From Chionoecetes opilio (taxonomy: Eukaryota > Arthropoda > Malacostraca > Decapoda > Majidae), in assembly GCA_016584305.1 (NCBI GenBank), contig JACEEZ010024114.1:237001-301000 (forward strand): DNA of 64,000 nucleotides, given 5' to 3'. The notes below the pieces were generated by a model. The model worked only from the letters and a program-made list of their open reading frames with translations, ran no database searches and had not been told where the DNA came from. The position numbers and the translations under genes are program-made. The stretch's first letter is position 1; every line of letters begins with the position of its first letter. Positions 1-11,600 of this stretch are shown piece after piece.

Positions 1-15
1 TGCCTCCCTCCCCTT

Positions 16-31
16 CGTAGCTACGCCACTG
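16..31. mobile_element. Possible hAT-type terminal repeat fragment
   Basis: CGTAGCTACGCCACTG at the window edge looks like the right end of a hAT-like element; the other end is outside the window. Confidence 0.3.
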
Positions 32-702
32 GCTATAGCCGAATTGACGTTATATAAGGTAGAAAGATAACGAGGCAACAGCCATTACTTTGCAGGGAGG
101 ACTAAACAACCTCAAATCACACGTAAGCCCTCCCTCCCTCCCTCCCTCTCCCACTGACAGCGGCGCCGCCAGGACATGGTGACTGGGGTGGCCAAGGTTG
201 GACACAGATCTAGTGTGGGGTGGCCAGGGCATAGCCATTGAAAAAAATGGTTGAGTTTACATTAGATCAGTGGTGTCATTTCAGCACAAGCCAAGGTGTG
301 GCAAAGTACCGTGGAAGATTTTTTTTTTCTTCAAATCAGTTGTGCAATAGTCCATTTTGGTGAGTTGTGAGTCTATACAATTCATTTTTATATGACACTA
401 GCAGAAACACCCGTCGTTGACTGGGTTGAAAAGAGGTGACAAAATTGTTCTATAAATATTCCAAGTTATTCACTTCGACTGTGTTGAACATGTATAACAA
501 ATGTCTGCTAAATTTCATCTAGATGATAGAGCTGTTCCCTTCTGGCCAATGTATACGAATTGACTTAACTTTTTTGTATATTCTGCAAGTGCGCGGCCAT
601 TTTAAGGGGGCGGGGCCTAATTTTAAGAATTGGGACTATTACTATCGTCTTTCTCGGGAAATTCTACATATGAATACATTTTTTGTTTTTATGTATATTC
701 TA

Positions 703-1586
703 CAGCGAGGTCCCGTTATACCAGCATTCGGTATACGAGAAACCGATGATACGAGATGTGTAAATTAGGGTCTATTTTCAATATACGAGATCGAAAATCC
801 AATGATAAGACATTCAAACTGGGGTGAGTAAAATTATCAAGTTCAAAATGCTCGCCCTACCACTCCCGGGCTGGACAAAGGGGGATTTGGTTGACCCCAG
901 TGAGGTCACCCCTAGCAAGCCGTGACCTGAAGGGTAATTAAGCATATGGTGCGGCCTGACATTTAGGGGTAATTAGCAGGTGTGCGACCCCAACCTTGGG
1001 ATCGCAGTCAGGTCACCCCTAGCAAGGCGTGAACTGAAGGGTAATTAAGCATATGGCACGGCCTGACATTTAGGGGTAATTAGCAGGTGTGCGGCCCCAA
1101 CCTTGGGACTGCAGTCAGGTCACCCCTAGCAAGGCTTGACCTGAAGGGTAATTAAGCATATGGCACGGCCTGACCTTTAGGGGTAATTAGCAGGTGTGCG
1201 GCCCCAACCTTGGGACCGCTACACTACCTTCTCTTGTATCACACGGCGTCCCCTACATTACAACGTCTTTTTTGCTTGTTATGCATGTTTTATGTTTAAT
1301 TAATGTGCAGTTATGTTATTTTGTGTGCTATTTTCTCTTTCAGAATGCTTTTTCTACAGAATAGGTAGTACAGTGTGGGTAATATAGACGCTGTGTGTTT
1401 GTTGTGTTTGCTAGAGTTTATTTTAGCTTGAAAAACATGTCTTTTTTTTTCTTTTCTTTTTTTCTAATTGATGGTTCTGGAACCAAACCTATATTTTACC
1501 ATTAGTTATGTGTTTCGTTATACGAGATTTCGCTTTACGAGTATGCCAAGTGGAACCTAACTGCTCGTATCTTCGGGACCTCCCTG
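703..1586. mobile_element. TA-flanked pogo/Tc1-like element, short form
   Basis: Begins CAGCGAGGTCCCGTTATA and ends TCTTCGGGACCTCCCTG, flanked by TA on both sides. The same ends bound the 1.49-kb elements at 50400 and 55637, but the interior here is replaced by a 107-bp tandem repeat. Non-autonomous. Confidence 0.7.
904..1225. repeat. 107-bp tandem repeat, three copies
   Basis: Units start GGTCACCCCTAGCAAG at 904, 1011 and 1118 and contain GGGTAATTAAGCATATGG. Copies differ by a few bases only. Confidence 0.85.
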
Positions 1587-1608
1587 TATTGCCTTTCTTC
1601 CTATAGAG

Positions 1609-1720
1609 CAGTGGTTCCCAACCTTTTGGGGGCCGTTACCCACAATGCACATTTTTCCCAGGCCCATTACCCCTAGGCTAGGTAGGCTCTAAACTTAGGT
1701 TTGCACGGGTTGCTTTTTCA
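1609..1720. mobile_element. hAT-like terminal sequence
   Basis: CAGTGGTTCCCAACCTTTT is a typical hAT-family terminus. I could not find the matching right end, so the boundary is unknown. Confidence 0.4.
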
Positions 1721-1886
1721 CTTGTAAACATCTCAGGACTGACGTAGGTGCCAGCGCCGTATGCGAAGCCCTGCACGGCGTGGGGTCTGGGGCCCACTCA
1801 AGGGCCCCAGAATGTTTTTTAAGGTTTTTGCATGCTTTTCCTGCAATCTGACATATATTTGGGAGCAAATTGAGATAAAGCCAAAA

Positions 1887-1906
1887 CTAAAAAAAACTAA
1901 AAAAAA

Positions 1907-1987
<81 letters not shown>

Positions 1988-1994
1988 ATTAATT
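1887..1994. repeat. A-rich tract followed by (TAAA)n microsatellite
   Basis: CTAAAAAA repeats, then a poly(A) run and about 12 TAAA units. Confidence 0.95.
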
Positions 1995-2051
1995 AATTTA
2001 AGCCAAGGTATGGCGAGTGCCATACCTTGCCATACCCAAACGACGCCACTG

Positions 2052-2503
2052 CATTAGACCTGTGACTTTGATCTGTGGTGGCCCTGGCCTCCCCTAAATC
2101 CACCACTGCCCACTCATTCCTCTCACTCTCCCACTCCCTCCCTTTCTCTCTCTGCCACCTTACGCTGCAGAAATATGAAGAAAAGCAACAAAATAAAGCG
2201 TTGTTTGGCCAAACATCGTCCTCTGCCTGCACACACGCCCTGCCCCCTCTCTGGCTCGCTCTCGACTGTCGCTCGTACCGGATTACCCAAGGAACTCAAC
2301 ACTGCTTCAAAATACTAAACCTTTCCCTTATTTCCTTCCCACGCCCTTACCTGTTGACCTCTGACCGATATCACTTGACCTGTAACGTTATCTAAGTCAA
2401 AGCAATGATGAGACATAGTTCTACCAATGGCTACAGTGATTCAAGTTTATTTCTACATCTACACTAGCCTGCCATCAATACAAGGCATACAAGTCAGGCT
2501 TAC
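2052..2503. other. LMF2 intron, no feature recognised
   Basis: CT-rich at 2100-2150. I see no exon, RNA gene or repeat boundary. Confidence 0.4.
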
Positions 2504-2653
2504 CCAGCTTGGATTCCACGGTGCCCTCAGCAGTCACGCGCAGGTTGAAGTAGATGACGGTGTAGTAAACCAGCGCAGCAAAGCCCAGCCACTTGACGGT
2601 CCAGCTGCAGGTGGCCTTTACGTAGGAGATGAAGCCAAATGACAGGTCCTTCA
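2504..2653 (-). CDS. LMF2: LMF2 exon 7 (last exon in window)
   Basis: 150 nt, acceptor CCCGCAG, donor GTAAGC at 2503. Encodes [18 protein letters not shown], a membrane segment and [14 protein letters not shown]. The donor shows that the gene continues; the next exon is not recognisable in 1-2503. Confidence 0.87.
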
Positions 2654-5600
2654 CTGCGGGGGAGAGAAGGGATGATGATGATAAATATGATGATGAACAT
2701 GTTTATGATCATTTCTCATAGCCACCATAAGCAGCACTGAACATGAATATTAGAATAATGAATAGGTGAAAAGGTAAAAAGATAGACTTGTAATTTTCAC
2801 ACTGCTGGCTGCCACACGTCACTTTAAAATGTACTATGAGGTGAGATTAAAAAAAGTATACAGTAGACTTATTAACCATAACTTTTGAATGGTGGAACAC
2901 AGCAAAATATTGTCTGACACACAAAGACCTTCATGTGCCAGGTTCACCACTGCCTTGCTGACCTCTATTGTGTTTGTACTTGGGTCACATGATTTGTTAT
3001 ACTGATGAGTGAATAAATCCGAACAATGGGTTCACATTACATCCTCCCTGAAACTTGGAGATTCATGCACAAACACTTACGAGAAAGGACACAAACCCTA
3101 CGTCATATAGAAAGGATGGGAGAACGTGAAATGATTAACATTTACCACCCTATCCATCCATGCAGGACTCACCGTGCTGATAGCCCAGGTGCAGGTCATC
3201 CATGAGGGCGAGACACAGCGTCATGGTGAGCAGGTTGAAGAAGTTGTAGTTGCCTGTCATTATTATCATCACTTGAAGCAGAATCTGAGGAAAAGAAAAT
3301 ATGTATAAGAGATAATGTATGTATAGATGTAGGAAGTATTAGATATAAGATGTGTATAGCGAATATATATAGATGTACAGGTTGAAGTTCCCAAACTCGG
3401 CAACCTCGGGACCAGCGCCGAGCCGAGTAATGGAATTTTCCGACTTTTAGAACGTAGATACATTAAGGTGAAAAAAAGCATGAAAATCACATGAAAAAAA
3501 TCGCAGGAAAAAATTATTTGGATTCTAATATGGTAATACTGTTCCTGGACGTTTGGGAGCCATAATACCAATAACAGACCTGTAGAAGTACACAAAATAA
3601 CAGTGTACACAACTCTACAGTCACAACACCACTGAACAATAACAACAAACAAATCGGCGGGAGAAACCAAGCGGCCTAGTGTGGTGGCACCCAGCGGCCG
3701 ACCCGGCAACTACGCGCCGGGTTTTGGGTGTTCTGCAGTGTTTTTGAAAATCCGGAACCATAGCAGAGTTTTGGGTGTTGCCGAGTCTTGGGATGCCGAG
3801 TTTGGGAACTTCAACCTGTATTAGACATGAGGCGCTTATTTCAGAAAGTCGATAAGCGCCATCAATAAAAAACTAAGAAAATGGCTTCAAAATGTTTCAA
3901 TGTTCAAAATGTTATATCTTTTGAACCAAGCCTACAGAATTTTGAATCCATCATTTTGTAGGCTTGGTTCAAAATATATGACATTTTGAACATTGAAACA
4001 TTTTGGAGCCATTTTCTTAGTTTTTTATTGATGGCGCTTATCCACTTTCTGAAATAAGCGCCTCATTTAATATATATAATGAGAAAATATATATAGATGT
4101 ATTAGATATAAGATATGTATAGAGAATATATGTATAAGAGATTACAACTGACCGAATTTTTTTATGTGATTATTAAATTTATTCTCACCTGAAAATGTCC
4201 AAAGGTCTGATGTGTGTTAGGCCTACTATGCAAAATATTATGATTCTAGTTACAAACACTTCACATGATGCTGAGGTTTAACCCCTTCACGCCCAGATCT
4301 TTCCTTGCTATAAAAAATTGTCTGTTGTTAGCCAGAAAATTACGACAAGTGACTTAATATACCGAATTAGCTAATAGACAAGGATACTAAACAGGTCATA
4401 TCTATAAAACATTGCTTATATTCACTAAAAATTGTCTAATGTTACCCAAATTATGATGGAATTACGTTCTGGGCCTCCAGGGGTCAAGGACACAGAGTAT
4501 ATGCACTGCCATTTCTAAGCTTTGTAGGGCAGTGATACAATTAACTTCTGAGAGCTTAGAACTGAGAACTAAAACTAACTTCTGTGAAAATGTTGACCAA
4601 AGACAAGGTGTGCGCTGCAAATAAAAATAAAATAAAATACATAAGAATGAGCATAAAAGACATGACAGTAGAATGGGAGGCAATGTGGCAAACAGGGAGA
4701 GATTAATAGCAATAGAAGGGAAGAGAAACAGGGGACGTAAGGCGTGAGAGTGAATATATGGAGAAGTCACTGTGAGAAACAAATAGTGGAATAGATTGCA
4801 AGAAACGGAAGGGAGAAGGAGGAGAGGTAAAGAAGAGAGGGAGGGACAGCAAGATAGGAACGACAGGACAGATTGAAGGAAAGAGATGGAAGAATGGATG
4901 CAGATGGAAAGTGTAAGAGTGTGGCCCAGGGTCATGAAAGCCCAGATATCCTTGAGAGCTTTATTGTTGACAACTACAAGACAGACGCGGGGCCAAGACT
5001 GAGCCCCGCTTGCGGGAGACTCCACGCTTCCAACGGGATGTCCCCGCAACACATCAAATGTTCCTTTAAACTCCAACACCCCCCTTCCATTGCAACAAAT
5101 CCCCCTTGGATGACACATAAAACACTGTTGCAATCCTAAAAATGAATAGGAATAATTGGACTGCTAAGGAGTAGAAAACACTATGACACTTGAGGCACAT
5201 AATCCTGTAGGTATGAGGGGCCTTTCCTGCCCTGCTGGGGCATGTCGCTGATGGGCCCTCCTGCCGGCAGGGTCAGGCGCCGGGTTGTCAGGCACGGCGG
5301 GAGCGGGGTGAAGGTGGCGCCGGTTGCGAAGGGAGATATGGATCCTGGGAAGACTACTACCTACGAAGGAAGGAAGTAAGCCGGCAAGAACTCGCCGCGG
5401 GAGGAGTGCTTTGTGAAGTGTTGACACGGTGTTCTGGTGTTTGTGTGCGTGTATAGGCCCGCTAGAGTGGGAGGAAGTGTTGAGTCTCTGCCATTCAGGG
5501 AGATTCGCCTCCACTGCGAGCTTGTCAGGCACTTAATTCGAGTGTGAGCAACTGTTGTGGTTGCTTGGCAAGCAGCAGCGCGGTGGACCCCTCCTCCCCA

Positions 5601-8600
5601 AGGAGCCCGGCACCCCACCGGTACACACCAGCCAGACACTCGCACTCATCACCGCACTACTGACTACAGACTCGTTCTGGTCTCTCTGACGGGCGTCAGT
5701 TCGAGTCGTCGAGACGCTGTTACCCGTCAGTGTAGGCCAGAACACTTCACCACGGGGAAGCACGGCATGGGAGGTGCCTCCCCAACATAGTCTCCCACGG
5801 CTGCCCCTACGTCAACACACGACCCCCCCACGTCGCCCCACAGTGGCCCCGCCTCTCCACCACCCTCCACTGACCTGCAGGTATCTTATGCGATGGGTGA
5901 TGGACAGAGAGGAGTCTGCCCGCGCCGAGAGGGAAGTGCAGCGAAGGGAGGATGCTGACCGTTTAGAGACATTGTTGTCAAGGCTGGCGGGCCCACAACC
6001 CCCTACGCCCATGACGGGAGCCACTGCCCCAGGAGCCACGGCTGGTCCCGGCGCCCCAGGAATCGCGTCGTTGGGCCCCGCAATTGCTCCTTCGGCGCCC
6101 AAAGCTGCTGTTCAGCTACACCAGTGGGCGGCTACACCCTCGCCGCCCACGCCTGTTCCCACGCCATCTGCGGCAGTCCCCTCGCCCACACCGGCGCCCG
6201 TGTCACCCACGAGGGCGCCCACTCCAGTCGGACCCATCGCTTCCACGCCACCTGCGGTTATGCCCTCGCCTGTACATTCCACGGCGACGCCCACGGCCAC
6301 CTCCAACTTTCTCAGCCCGGAGTCACGCCCGCCGCCTCCCCTGGCCCATTGACGAGTACTTCCGCCCTCCTGTCCAGACTGTATAGTGGAGGATTGCTCG
6401 GGACGCTGCGATGCGTGGTGGGCGTGATGAAGCGCCTTCTGGCCAGGCCGGATGACGTCCCCAGGGACGAAGGGGAACTTGAGGCCTTCCTCTGGGCTGA
6501 GATGGAAAGGGATTTGCGTCGTTCTTCCTCCCCTTCCCTCGCTCACGACAGTCCCTCATCACCCCCGTCCCTCCTTGCTTCCACCTCCACTACACTGCCC
6601 CTCCCAGACCTGTTCACCGATGAAGATGATTCTGGAGCCGAGTGAAAGTGATGGCGAGGCACCCATGACCTCCCCCGACCCGCCGCCGCCGGCAGGCTCA
6701 AGGTGCTCCAATGGAACATTCAGGGGCTCCGTGGCAAGAGACCCGAGGTCCTCCAGGCCATAGTGGAGGAAAACCTTGACCTCGTTCTCCTGCAGGAGAC
6801 GCTGACGCCGGAGCACTTTGAGTGGAGGATAGCGGGATACACGGTGCACTCCCTATCGTGTGGCGGGTGGGCGTCGGGCTGTGGGGTATTTTTTTACCAG
6901 CGCCCCTCCCCCCCGCGTTGAGGCCCCGTGCACTGTGGCGGGGGCCCGTGGAGGGGGATGGCATGCGCGGGAGTTTCCCCCAGGCCTCCCCTGACTGAAA
7001 TACAACATTACAGCGCTGGGGAGGCAACTGGAGGCCATGAGTTGCTCCCCCCCTCGCCACACAAGCAGGGCCCCTGGGGGTTGGGCGATTTTAAAAACGC
7101 CCCCCCCCCCGACACTGAAATTGTCTCCCCCCCCCAACCGTGGGGGCCGCCCCCCCTTTCCGGGGTTCTGGAGGGAGGTCCGGGGAAATTTTCCCCCAAA
7201 AACCCCGGGGAAAGTCCACCCCACGCCCGGGGGTTTTGGCCCAGGCGGGAACCTAAACCCTTGACCCCAGTGACCTGGCCCCGGGCCGCCTCCTGGAAAG
7301 GGTCCCCCCCACTTTGAAAAGGCCCCCACTACCAGTCGCCACACACTGCAGTCCCCTGGCCGGGGCCCAAACAAGCCCCCTCCCCCCAGGGTTTAAATAT
7401 ACACGGCCCGGGCGGGGCTTTGGGTTTCAGGCCACCCTGACAATAGGGGGCCCCCCTTTACGACCCCCGGGAGGTTTTGGGACCCGGAAAGCGCCTGACG
7501 GCGGCCATCGAGAGGGGGGCGGAGGCACCAACCCCGGAAGGCCCCTTTGGCCGCATTTAAAACCAGAACTGGTGGTTCTAAAACCGGGAAGGTGGGGGAA
7601 CAGAACCCAACATTTTTTAACCCTCCCCGGAAAGTTGTACCGCGGGCGGCTGACGCCCCCCAAATCTGGAGCTGCGGTTTGAGGTGGTGAGGACGTTTCG
7701 GAAAGGTAAAGGGGGCGGGTGGCGGGGGGGGCCCCCAAATGGCCCCAAATTTTTTTCCCCAGGTTTTAACCAACACCCAAAGCTGGCCAGTTTGGGGGGA
7801 AAGCCCCTCCCCCTGGGTTTAGGAACTGCCTCCGGAAAAAAAACCCCCCTGCCCTCCCGTCCCCCCAAGCGTTACAAAATTTCGAGCGCCTGGTGGGGTT
7901 GTTTGCCTCGGGGGTAGCAGCGCCCAACTCCCCGCCCGTGCCCGCGCGGGCAGGTTGGGCTTAAACCCTTTGTGCGTGAGGCGGGTCATGGGCCCCCCCC
8001 CTTCCCCAAAGGACGCCACTGACAGCCCTTCCTTCCCCGGGATTTTGGAAAGGGCCAGGAAGGTTGGGGACAAAAAAACCCCCTCCGGGCCCCTGATGGG
8101 GGTAAACCTACTCGGTGCGGGCCCACGCTGGGGGGGGCCGGGGGAGGCGGCCCCTTTTGGGGGCCCCTGATCAACTCCTCCTGGCGGGCTGGCCCGCTTG
8201 CCCTGGGCTTTGGAAGGAGGCCGAAATCCCCCCCCATCCCTAACCCCGGGGAACCCCCAAACCCCGGCCCCATCTCCCTAAAGGGACTGCACGGCCAGAC
8301 GGCAAGGGATGGTTTTCCCCCCATCCGGGGGCCCCGGGGGAAAATTTCCACCCACACTCTTCGGCTTAAACCACGGGGGTGGGCCCCCTCCCAGCGTCGG
8401 GGCCCCCCTGGCCCAAAATTTGGGACAACCGCCCTGCTGTCCCGTCTTCCTTGACCTGGGGGGGGGGCTTTTGAGCGGGCCCAAACCCCCCAAGCCACCC
8501 CTGGCCGCGGCTGGGGGCGGCGGGAGGTGGGGGGGCAGACCCCTTTGGGCCTTTTTGAGGATTACCTCGGGCCCGCTGCGCCAGGGTCGGGTTTTTCCAG

Positions 8601-11600
8601 AGGCCAAGTCCAGTTTACAGGGACCCTTGGAACGTCACCCCGGGCGGGTTTCCAAAAGTCCCCCCTTTTTAAACCTCCTGAGGGGCGCCGGTCACCCCCT
8701 CCCCGTTCCGGGGGGGCCCACCCGTCTCAGCTCCGCCACCCTTGGTCCTGGTCGTCATTGGCCGGGGGGCCCGGGGTTTGTCCGGGCCTAGAAACCCCTT
8801 TTACCGGGTCATTTTGAAAGGTTCAGAGAGTTTAGGTCTAAAGATTGGGCTGAAAATTTCCAAAGGGCCCATGGTTTTTCAAGGCCGTTTGCCCCCCCCC
8901 CCGGGTCCCCCTTTCAAAATCGGGGAATCCGGGCCCCATTCCAGGCTGGGGGACCCCCCGCCTTCCCAATTTTTCCTTTTTGGGAAGGGGCTTGAAGGGG
9001 GGCCCTGGGCCCCTTCCAGGGACCCCGGGGGGCAGGGATCTAGGGGAGTCCCCTTGGGGGGACCGGGGCTAAAGGGGGCCCGGGGTTTCCCGGGGACCCA
9101 GGGGAAGAACCGCCGGGGCCCCCCTTCGGTCCCCCGGGCCCTTTCCCCCTTGCCCTGTGCGGGCCCCTTGTCCCCCTACCACCTTCGCCCAGTGCTTGGC
9201 CGCGGGTGCTCATGCCCCCGGGAATTTGGAGGCTTTCGCCGCTTTGAGGCCCCGGGGTTTTGGGGCACCGCCTGGCCCCCACCCGGGCAAGGGCCAAGGG
9301 GGCCAGAGGCCCCCACTTTCCCCCAAAAACCCCCACCGGGTTGGACGACCGGGGCCCCCCCCTTGCCCTCCGTCCCCCGCCACCGGGCCGTCCCCGGGGG
9401 GCCCATTTTTGTTGCCGGGATTTTTGGGCCACGGAAAGGCGCGTGCCGCGGGGAACACCCCCCCCCTGCGGGGTGGCCCAGGTTCCCGCCTCCCCCCCCC
9501 CGGGGGGGCAACACCCCCACCGGGGGCCCTGCTGGGGGGGTGACCGAGCCCGTTTTCCCGACGTCGCCCGGTTTCCGGGGGGGCCCCCTCGCCCCGGGGG
9601 TTTTCCCCCACACGCCGCCGGGGCGTTTTTCCCAGGGTGGACCCCGAAGGCCCAGCACGCCCCTGCGGCGGGGGGCACCCCAAATTTCCCAGCAGCTTTT
9701 GCCCTGTTTGGGGTTTTTTGGGGGGGGGGGGGGGGCCCCCCAACCCTTGTTCCCCAAGCAGGTCCCCTGTTTGGTGGGGGGTCCCGAAATGTTTCCCCCG
9801 GGCACGTGGGCCCTGGCTGGCGGGGGTTGAAACCCCCAAATTTTCCCCAGCAGGGGGTCCCCCTTTCTGGGGGTTGGTGCCGCCCATTTCCCCAGCCAAG
9901 CTTTTTCCCCTCTGGCGGGGAGTGGGGGCAGGCCAAATTCCCCACCCAGCGGTTGGCCCCTTTTGGTGGCGAACGTAATTTTTCCGGCCAAAATTTGCCT
10001 TTTTTGGGGGTGGTGCCGGCCAAAATTGTTTCCCAGGAAAAGGGGCCCGCCCGGGCCGGGCGGTGGGGGGAAACCGGAATTTCCCGAGGGTGTCCGCCCC
10101 TGCGGCGGGGGTGACGGCCATTTTCCCCCTAAGGGGCGGGGGCCCTGTTTTGGGCGGGGGGAGTAATTTAAAATTTTCCCGGGCCCCTTTTTCGCCCTTT
10201 CCCGGGGGGCGGTGTGGGGGGGGGAAAAATTTTTCAGAAGGGTGTGTGGGGTGGTCCCGTAATATTGAGCGCCCCCCCTGCTTGGGCGGGTGGGGAAAGC
10301 AAAAACCCCCCAAAAAGGTTTGGGGCCTTTCGAAGGGTTAAATTTAGGGGTGCCCGGGGGGGGGACCCCAAAAATTAGCAAAAGGAGTCGCCCGGGCTTT
10401 GGGGGGGTTTGGAAAGAATTTTTAGGCGGGCGGGGGTGGGCCCCCCCAAAAATTTTCCCAGAAAAAGGGTTTTTGGGTTGGGGGGGGGAAGGGAAAAGGG
10501 GTTTAGAGGTGGCCTGGGGGGGGGGTGGGGGGGGGAAAGTTTTAAAAAGAGCGGCGGGGGGGGTGGCGCCGCCAATTTTCCCAGCAGCGTCGGGGGTCCG
10601 GGGTTTAAAATAAACCAACGGTTTCCGTTGACCCTGAGGGGGAGGCTGATAGGTGCTGCTTTTGGTTTAAAGGGGGCGGGGGGTTTCCGGCCTGGAGGAC
10701 CCCCCCCCATTGTCCCGTGCAGACGGAGCCGGGGGTGGGGGATTGGGACCCCCGGGCCTCCCCTTTTTTTTACAAAAGGGGCCCTGGGGGGAAGGGGATG
10801 GGGTTTCTTTTTTTTGGTGTTTTTCCACTTCCCCGGGGGGAACTCCTTTTTTTCGGGGCCCGGGCCGGTTTTCCTAGGGCCCACCCCCGCACACTGATTG
10901 ACAACGTGCAGCTCACCACCCCCCGCCTTCCGGGGCCCAAAACCCCCAAGGGGAAAAATATCCTTTCAGTCTGTCCCCCCGGGCTTCTAACACGGAAAAA
11001 GGCAAATATCCAGTCAGCCCTGAAACACGGGTTTTCTAACACGGCAAAGGAAAAATATCCAGTCAGTTCAAAACAGGGAAAATTTTTTGTGGTTGCGCAT
11101 TTCCCAAAATTTGTGGGGGGAAATCGAAAATCTGGGACCCCGTCTAACCTCCAGGGGAAAAGTTTTCTGCAGTCCAGGGGGGGTTTAAAAGATTTAAAGG
11201 GTGGGGAACTCCCAAAAAGAGGGGGATTCTAGATTTCTCCCAGTCCGGGGTGTGTAAGAAGATTAAATAGGGGGGCCCCCGCCAAAAGGGGAGGATGCTA
11301 ATTTTTTCTGCGCCCCGGGTGTGAAAAAAGTTAAATAGAGGGGCACTGCCAAAAGAGGAGGTGCAGAAACTATGGGAAATGAATGGTGTGAAATAGAAGT
11401 AAAAACGGGTTTTGGGCCCATCGGGGGTGACTTTTAAAATTAGCAAATGGGGGGCGTGGGAGTGGCGAAAGCAGTAAGAAAACAGGAGCAGTATTTTAAC
11501 TACTCATGAATTGGAGAGGGGAGTGACAGTAAAAACCGGAGTAGTAATTAAAATGAAATGAAGTGGAGAGTGGGAGTGGAAGGCAGTAACTACATCCCTG

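Larger units (their letters stand above)
268..2051. mobile_element. hAT-like non-autonomous element with 8-bp target duplication
   Basis: The left end begins CAGTGGTGTCATTTCAGC and the right end, read inversely, is CAGTGGCGTCGTTTGGG; both continue into a related AAGGTRTGGC motif. The flanks are CATTAGAT (260-267) and CATTAGAC (2052-2059), a 7-of-8 match as expected of a hAT target duplication. The interior holds a nested TA-flanked element (703-1586), a second hAT-like start at 1609 and an A-rich microsatellite. No transposase frame is visible. Confidence 0.6.

Noticed and set aside
4462..5133. 223-codon minus-strand frame in the LMF2 intron
   Set aside because: No recognisable domain, Ser/Leu-rich composition from CT-rich DNA, and it overlaps no splice signals; treated as chance.
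6853..10618. Open frames of up to 480 codons on both strands
   Set aside because: GC-rich homopolymer sequence has few stop codons; all six frames are open at once, composition is Pro/Gly-rich, and no domain persists for more than a few residues.
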